A DNA stretch of 64,000 nt, from the NCBI RefSeq assembly GCF_021391395.1, contig NZ_CP090059.1:744001-808000 (forward strand), given 5' to 3'. The notes under the pieces are model-generated. The model was not told the DNA's origin and did no database searches. It saw nothing but the letters and a program-made list of their open reading frames with translations. Positions 59,427-64,000 of the stretch are shown in pieces. The stretch comes from Sphingomonas cannabina (GTDB lineage Bacteria; Pseudomonadota; Alphaproteobacteria; Sphingomonadales; Sphingomonadaceae). A program made the position numbers and the translations under genes. Numbering within the stretch: position 1 is the first letter of the stretch; every line of letters starts with the position of its first letter.

Positions 59427-59942
59427 TCAGTCTGGGCGAGCGACACGCTTTAGAAACGAGCGGCGCATGCCGCGCTCTGCCGCTGCCGCGATCGCCGCGT
59501 GTTCATCGTCGCGCACATCGCTGGCCTCGAGATTCCCTGCGAACCTCGCCTCGCCGATGTCCTGCGCATGGGCGGTAGCAAAGCGCCAGACCAGTATCGC
59601 GACGACCAGCGTGCCAACGGCAACGATCGCGGTGGGAATATAGCTACTGCCATCGTCAGACGCCTTCGCCAGAATAAAAGCTGCTGCAAATCCCGTAGCG
59701 ACGACCACCGAGACACCACTCCATCGTGGCGGTGGTTCCCACCGGGAAGATTGGTCCGCCCCTGTCCTCGGGTGCAAGACAGCTCGAACGAGGTTGGCCA
59801 CCCAGAAGATCGCCATAGCGGCCCATCGGACGGAATCCGGCCACCCCAGCCAGACCGCGAGCAACCATGCCGCGGCAGCTGCAGGGAGCATATAGTCGGC
59901 GATTTTGCCGACGATATGCATCAGGCGCTTTCGTTCGATCAT
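59427..59942 (-). CDS. Membrane protein of unknown function
   Basis: A 171-residue protein with four predicted helices (for example LPAAAAAWLLAVWLGW, WAAMAIFWVANLVRAVL, VVVATGFAAAFILA, PTAIVAVGTLVVAILVW) and an acidic, Ala-rich C-terminus (RDDEHAAIAAAAERGM). No family is recognised. ATG at 59942 is chosen; a GTG at 60005 would add 21 residues, and ATG 59921 is also possible. It sits between ltaE and the PBP1A gene on the same strand. Base composition is slightly lower in GC than its neighbours. Confidence 0.6.
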   Translation of the reverse strand: MIERKRLMHIVGKIADYMLPAAAAAWLLAVWLGWPDSVRWAAMAIFWVANLVRAVLHPRTGADQSSRWEPPPRWSGVSVVVATGFAAAFILAKASDDGSSYIPTAIVAVGTLVVAILVWRFATAHAQDIGEARFAGNLEASDVRDDEHAAIAAAAERGMRRSFLKRVARPD

Positions 59943-60026
59943 GACGGCCAACCTATCGCGAAGCTGGAGCAGGTCAAAGCCTGGAACGCGCACGCTTTCG
60001 GTCACCGGACTCGACGGATGCAGGCG

Positions 60027-62138
60027 CTAGTTGACCGGCCCGTCCCCGAAATCCTCCTCCGGCGGCGGCCGGCGGTCCTCGCGCGGCGGTGGCGGCGGCG
60101 CGCGGTCGCGCCCGGTCGGCCGCACGTCGACGCTGCCGTCGCGCCCGACGCGCAGGTCCACGCCCAGTCCCTCCAGCTGCCCCTCGAAGATCGGCCCTGT
60201 CGGATCGCTCACATTGGTGATCGCGTCGACCAGGTTGCCGACGGCATCGCCGCCGTCGTCCTCCACCCGCGGCGCCGGTGCCGGCACCGGCAGGTCGAGC
60301 GCGTCGGCCATGAAGTCGCGCCAGATCCGCGCCGGGATGCCGCCGCCCGACAGCCCGGGATTGGGCGTATTGTCGTCGTTCCCCACCCACACGCCCGCGA
60401 CCAGCCCGCCCGCATAGCCGACGAACAGCGCGTCGCGGTTGTCCTGCGTCGTGCCGGTCTTGCCGAACGCCGGCACCACCAGCGCCGCCTGCCGGCCGGT
60501 CCCGGTCGAGATCGATCCGGCGAGCAGCTCGCGCATCCCGTCGAGCTCGCGCGCAGGGATCATCGTCGTGCGCCCGGCGAGCCGCTCCATCCAGGTCGGC
60601 TCGTCCTCCTGCTCCAGCCCGCGCGGACGCACCGGATAGGCGCCATTGGCGACCGCCGCATAGGCCGACGTCAGCTCCAGCAGGCTCATCGTCGAGGTGC
60701 CGAGCGCGATCGATCCCTCGTTGGCGATCGGGCTGGCGACGCCGAGGTCGCGCGCCGCCCGGATCACGTTGGCGACGCCGACCTCCTTGATCAGCCGCGC
60801 CGAGGCGACGTTCGACGACTTGGCGAACGCCCGCGCCAGCGTGATCTCGCCCTCGTAGCGCCCGTCGCTGTTCTTGGGGCTCCACTCGCCGATCGTCACC
60901 GGCTCGTCGAGCACCTTGGAATCCGGGTTCATGCCGGAACGCAGCGCCGCCAGGTAGACGAACAGCTTGAAGGTCGATCCCGGCTGCCGCCGCGCCTGCA
61001 CCGCGCGGTTGAACGGCGAATCCTTGTAGCTCTTGCCCCCCACCATCGCGACCACGCGCCCGTCGGGCCGCATCGCCACCAGCGCCACCTGCGCCTGGCG
61101 GAGGCCCGCCCGCCGCACCGCGCGCTCGGCGGCGCGCTGGATGCGGGTCTCGAGCGTCGTGGTGACCGTCACCTCGTTGGCGAGCTCGCCGGATCGGTCG
61201 CGCGCCTCGGGCAGCACCCAGTCGGCGAAATAGGTGCCGTTGGGCACCTCCTTCACCCGCTCGACCCTGAGCCGGGCCGGCGGCACCGCGGCCGCCTCCG
61301 CCTCGGTCAGGAACTTGGCGCGCGCCATCGCCTGCACCACCAGCTTCTGCCGCGCCCGCGCGCCCGCCAGGTTGACGGTCGGCGCCAGCCGCGACGGCGC
61401 CTTGACCAGCCCCGCCAGCATCGCCGCCTGCGCGACGCTCAGCTGCTGCGGCGACCGGCTGAAATAATGGCGCGCGGCGGCGTCGAGCCCATAGACGTTG
61501 TCGCCGAAATAGACGTTGGACAGATAGCGCGACAGGATCTCGTCTTTGGTCAGCCACGCCTCCAGCCACAGCGCGATCATCGCCTCGCGGATCTTGCGCC
61601 CGGCGGTGCGGTCCGAATCGAGAAAGGCGTTCTTGGCGAGCTGCTGGGTGATGGTGCTGCCGCCCTCGCGCATCCGCCCGGCCATCGCATTGTGGATCAT
61701 CGCGCGGCTGATGCCCCAGGGATCGATCCCCCAGTGCGAGCGGAAGCGCCGGTCCTCGATCGCCATGAACGCCTGGGGGACATGGCTTGGCAGCGACTTG
61801 ACGTCGACCGGATCGCCGATGACGGCCCCGCGCCGCGCGATCGGCGTGCCGTCGGCGGCGAGCAGGGTGATCTGCGGCGGCGCGATCGGCTTCAGCGACT
61901 TGGACAGGGGCGCCGTGATCGCGAGATAGAGCGTCGCGATCACCAGCAGCACGATCAGCGCGCCCGCCCCGCGCACGATCCACCGCCACACGTCGATCCG
62001 CCGGCGGGGCGGCTCGACAGGATCGCCGGGGAAGGAGGGCTGCGCGCCCGTGGGACGTGTCTGGCCGGTCAGCGCGAGCGGGTCGTGCATGTCCGGGGCG
62101 GCGTCGCCCTTGCCGAAAAGAGATGCCAGCCGCACCAC
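60027..62138 (-). CDS. pbpC1A: Penicillin-binding protein 1A
   Basis: Class A bifunctional peptidoglycan synthase of 703 residues. After a cytosolic tail rich in Pro and one membrane anchor (about residues 54-75) comes the GT51 glycosyltransferase domain with the catalytic Glu128 in MAIEDRRFRSHWGID and EGGSTITQQLAKN. The transpeptidase domain has the Ser nucleophile in RRQPGSTFKLF (near residue 385), the SxN in AKSSNVASARL, and the KTG in AFGKTGTTQDNRDALFVG. The C-terminus is Pro/Arg/Asp-rich. Start is GTG 62138 (a second GTG follows directly). The symbol is uncertain. Confidence 0.93.
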   Translation of the reverse strand: MVRLASLFGKGDAAPDMHDPLALTGQTRPTGAQPSFPGDPVEPPRRRIDVWRWIVRGAGALIVLLVIATLYLAITAPLSKSLKPIAPPQITLLAADGTPIARRGAVIGDPVDVKSLPSHVPQAFMAIEDRRFRSHWGIDPWGISRAMIHNAMAGRMREGGSTITQQLAKNAFLDSDRTAGRKIREAMIALWLEAWLTKDEILSRYLSNVYFGDNVYGLDAAARHYFSRSPQQLSVAQAAMLAGLVKAPSRLAPTVNLAGARARQKLVVQAMARAKFLTEAEAAAVPPARLRVERVKEVPNGTYFADWVLPEARDRSGELANEVTVTTTLETRIQRAAERAVRRAGLRQAQVALVAMRPDGRVVAMVGGKSYKDSPFNRAVQARRQPGSTFKLFVYLAALRSGMNPDSKVLDEPVTIGEWSPKNSDGRYEGEITLARAFAKSSNVASARLIKEVGVANVIRAARDLGVASPIANEGSIALGTSTMSLLELTSAYAAVANGAYPVRPRGLEQEDEPTWMERLAGRTTMIPARELDGMRELLAGSISTGTGRQAALVVPAFGKTGTTQDNRDALFVGYAGGLVAGVWVGNDDNTPNPGLSGGGIPARIWRDFMADALDLPVPAPAPRVEDDGGDAVGNLVDAITNVSDPTGPIFEGQLEGLGVDLRVGRDGSVDVRPTGRDRAPPPPPREDRRPPPEEDFGDGPVN

Positions 62139-62179
62139 TCCAACTGTATTACTTGACTAAGACGCTCGCCGCAACCGGT

Positions 62180-63769
62180 CTATCGCACCGGCACGAACGC
62201 CAGATGCTGGAAATCATAGCTGAAGTCGGCGAGCGGCGACAGCGGCTTCATCGCGACGCCGATCACCCGTCCGTCCGCGACCGCGAAGGTCACCACCGCG
62301 TCCTCCCCGGCATCCTTGGCGAAGCGGGTGCGGAAGGCATCCTTGCCCCACGGCTCGAGCGCGCTCTTGAACACCGGCGTGGGCACGAAGTCGATCGCGA
62401 GCTTGCCGCCCTGCTCCGTCACCACCACGTCGCCATACCAGGGATCGCGGTAGCGCCCGGCATAGGCGGCGAGCGGCAGGCTCGGCCCGCCAGCCGGCGG
62501 CGTATCGACCCCGCCGGCGCCCAGCTCCTTGAGCGCCGCCGCCTGGCTCGCCTCGATCCGCTTGGCATAGGCGGCGGACCAGTCGAACGCGGGCGCCCCC
62601 ATCACATGGTCGAGCATGGCGTTGCGGATCGCGATCGACACGGGATCCTCGACGTTGCTCAGCACCACCACGCCGATCCCGCGCGCCGGCAGCATCGCGG
62701 TGCGCGTCACCTGCCCGGTCAGCCCGCCGTCGTGCGCCACCAGCCGTTCGCCGCGATAGTCGGACACGAACCAGCCGAGCGCATAGCTCTGCGTCACCGC
62801 GCGCGTGGGATTGTCGGGAGTCGGTCCGTCGCTGGAGCCGATGATCGTCTGCGGCTTCCACATCTCGGCCGCCTGCGCCTCGCTCCACAGCCGCTTGCCG
62901 TCGGGCAGCTGCCCGTGCGCGAGCTGCACCGTCAGCCACTTGGCGACGTCGCCGACGCTGGCGTTGATCCCGCCGGCGGCATCGATCGCCGGCGTCTCGT
63001 CGGGTCCGACCACCTGCTGCCGGCCCATCCCGCGCACCGGCGGCCCCAGCCGCGCGTGGCGCCCCGCGACATTGTCGGTCCGGAGGAGTTCGCGCGACGG
63101 CACCGCGTCCGCCATGCCGAGCGGCGCCATGATCCGCGTCGCCACGAAATCGCGCCAGCTCTTTCCCGACACCCGCTCGATCAGCAGCCCGGCGACGATG
63201 TAGAGGATGTTGTCATAGGCATAGCCCGCCCGGAATCCCTTGTCGGGCGTGAGGTAGGGGAGGGCCTTCAGCACGTCCCCCGCCGGCCGCGCGCTCGCAG
63301 GGAAGTACATGAGGTCGCCCGCGCCGAGCGGCAGCCCGCTGCGATGCACCAGCAGGTCGCGCACCGTCATCATCTGCGTGACGGCGGGGTCGTGCATCCG
63401 GAATTCGGGCAGGTGCTTGACCACCGGGTCCTCCCAGCCGAGCCTGCCCTCGTCGGCGAGGATCGCCAGGCAGGCGGCGGTGAAGCTCTTGGAGTTGGAG
63501 GCGATGCCGAAGCGCGTATGCGCGTCGACCGCGCCCGGCTTGCCCAGCGTACGCACGCCATAGCCCTTGAGGAACGGCGGCTGCCCGGCCCGCACGATCG
63601 CCACCGCGATCCCCGGCACCTCGAACCCCGTCATGAACTCCTGCACCAGCGGATCGACCCAGGCCGCGTCCGTCTCGGCGGCGAGGGCGATCCGCGGCAA
63701 GGTCGCGGCGGCGATGCCCCCCAGCGACAGCGCCAGCGCGCGGCGGCGATCGATCTGCAATCCGGCCAT
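62180..63769 (-). CDS. Beta-lactamase-family serine hydrolase, exported
   Basis: A 529-residue protein of the class C beta-lactamase/esterase-like family. The signal is Tat-like (QIDRRRALALSLGGIAAATLP). The nucleophile motif SxxK is SNSK (Ser91, Lys94) in FGIASNSKSFTAA, and the second motif is the Tyr-x-Asn in GYAYDNILY. A third motif may be HDGGLTG. A C-terminal domain of about 150 residues (YAGRYRDPWYGDVVV) is a DUF3471-type beta domain. Likely a peptidase or esterase rather than a resistance enzyme. It is upstream of PBP1A on the same strand. Confidence 0.9.
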   Translation of the reverse strand: MAGLQIDRRRALALSLGGIAAATLPRIALAAETDAAWVDPLVQEFMTGFEVPGIAVAIVRAGQPPFLKGYGVRTLGKPGAVDAHTRFGIASNSKSFTAACLAILADEGRLGWEDPVVKHLPEFRMHDPAVTQMMTVRDLLVHRSGLPLGAGDLMYFPASARPAGDVLKALPYLTPDKGFRAGYAYDNILYIVAGLLIERVSGKSWRDFVATRIMAPLGMADAVPSRELLRTDNVAGRHARLGPPVRGMGRQQVVGPDETPAIDAAGGINASVGDVAKWLTVQLAHGQLPDGKRLWSEAQAAEMWKPQTIIGSSDGPTPDNPTRAVTQSYALGWFVSDYRGERLVAHDGGLTGQVTRTAMLPARGIGVVVLSNVEDPVSIAIRNAMLDHVMGAPAFDWSAAYAKRIEASQAAALKELGAGGVDTPPAGGPSLPLAAYAGRYRDPWYGDVVVTEQGGKLAIDFVPTPVFKSALEPWGKDAFRTRFAKDAGEDAVVTFAVADGRVIGVAMKPLSPLADFSYDFQHLAFVPVR

Positions 63770-63834
63770 GATCTTCCCCCTAAGGCTGGGCGGAAGCTAT
63801 GGCCGGAAGCGACCGGCTGGCAAGGATAGATGCC

Positions 63835-64000
63835 TTACGGCCGGACGATCTCGCCGTCCTCCTTGACGAAGCTCTCGGGCGTGCGGTCGAGCAGCGTCAG
63901 CACGACCTCCGAGGGACGGCACAGCCGCGTGCCGCGCGGCGTCACCACGATCGGACGATTGACCAGGATCGGATGCTCCAGCATCGCCGCGACGATCGCC
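63835..64000 (-). CDS. arsC: Arsenate reductase (ArsC, glutaredoxin type), C-terminal part
   Basis: The gene extends beyond the right edge; 54 C-terminal codons are visible. They read MLEHPILVNRPIVVTPRG and RLCRPSEVVLTLLDR, the usual C-terminal half of ArsC/Spx-type reductases, with the Arg of NRP that helps bind arsenate. The catalytic Cys near the N-terminus is outside the window, so activity cannot be judged. It ends 65 bp before the serine hydrolase start. Confidence 0.85.
   Translation of the reverse strand, partial: AIVAAMLEHPILVNRPIVVTPRGTRLCRPSEVVLTLLDRTPESFVKEDGEIVRP

Overview
The window looks like chromosome of a high-GC alphaproteobacterium of the Sphingomonadaceae, most likely Sphingomonas or a close relative. 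This rests on protein similarity recalled from memory, the cta gene order, the ANTAR-type nitrate regulator, the many GTG/TTG starts, and short palindromic intergenic repeats typical of sphingomonads. I see no rRNA, tRNA, CRISPR array, transposase or phage gene.

Layout. 1-10.4 kb (minus strand): the aa3 cytochrome c oxidase locus (ctaC, ctaD, then ctaB, a small CoxF-like gene, ctaG, ctaE, and a partial DUF3291 gene). It is split by a cyclophilin gene and a three-gene membrane-lipid unit: acvB (lysyl-phosphatidylglycerol hydrolase family), a DUF2147 gene and mprF (lysyl-phosphatidylglycerol synthase). 10.5-14.4 kb (plus): pyrE, pdxJ, acpS, lepB and an AI-2E/PerM-type permease, tightly packed. 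14.3-19.6 kb: a glycosyltransferase cluster with a polytopic membrane protein and a DUF2141 protein. 19.7-24.8 kb: a PhoD-type phosphatase, then an ECF sigma/anti-sigma pair divergent from a secreted S8 protease and a Gly/Ser-rich secreted protein.

24.9-31.4 kb: pepN, a frameshifted GPH-type sugar symporter and a GH3 beta-glucosidase under a LacI-type palindrome. 31.5-41.8 kb: malate synthase G, a MarR-GNAT fusion behind two palindromic operators, an M20 peptidase coupled to the glutathione-dependent formaldehyde dehydrogenase, kynA-kynU, and a ClC channel with CBS domains divergent from a MarR regulator across a 21-bp palindrome. 42-53.2 kb: a complete nitrate assimilation locus: nasT, nasS, nitrate transporter, outer-membrane channel, nirB, nirD, nasA and cobA. 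The transporter and nirB transcripts both start with a leader that carries an intrinsic terminator preceded by short hexaloop hairpins, the kind of target bound by NasT-type ANTAR proteins. 53.3-64 kb: an MHYT-GGDEF-EAL protein, an M28 peptidase, a DMT exporter, threonine aldolase, a small membrane protein, PBP1A, a serine hydrolase and the end of an arsC-like gene.

The most interesting material is non-coding: the two nitrate leaders; a roughly 140-bp palindromic repeat family whose last bases form the ribosome binding site of acpS and nasA; a divergent ECF promoter palindrome; and several MarR/LacI-type operators. Among proteins, the acvB-DUF2147-mprF unit inside the oxidase locus and the outer-membrane channel in the nitrate operon stand out.
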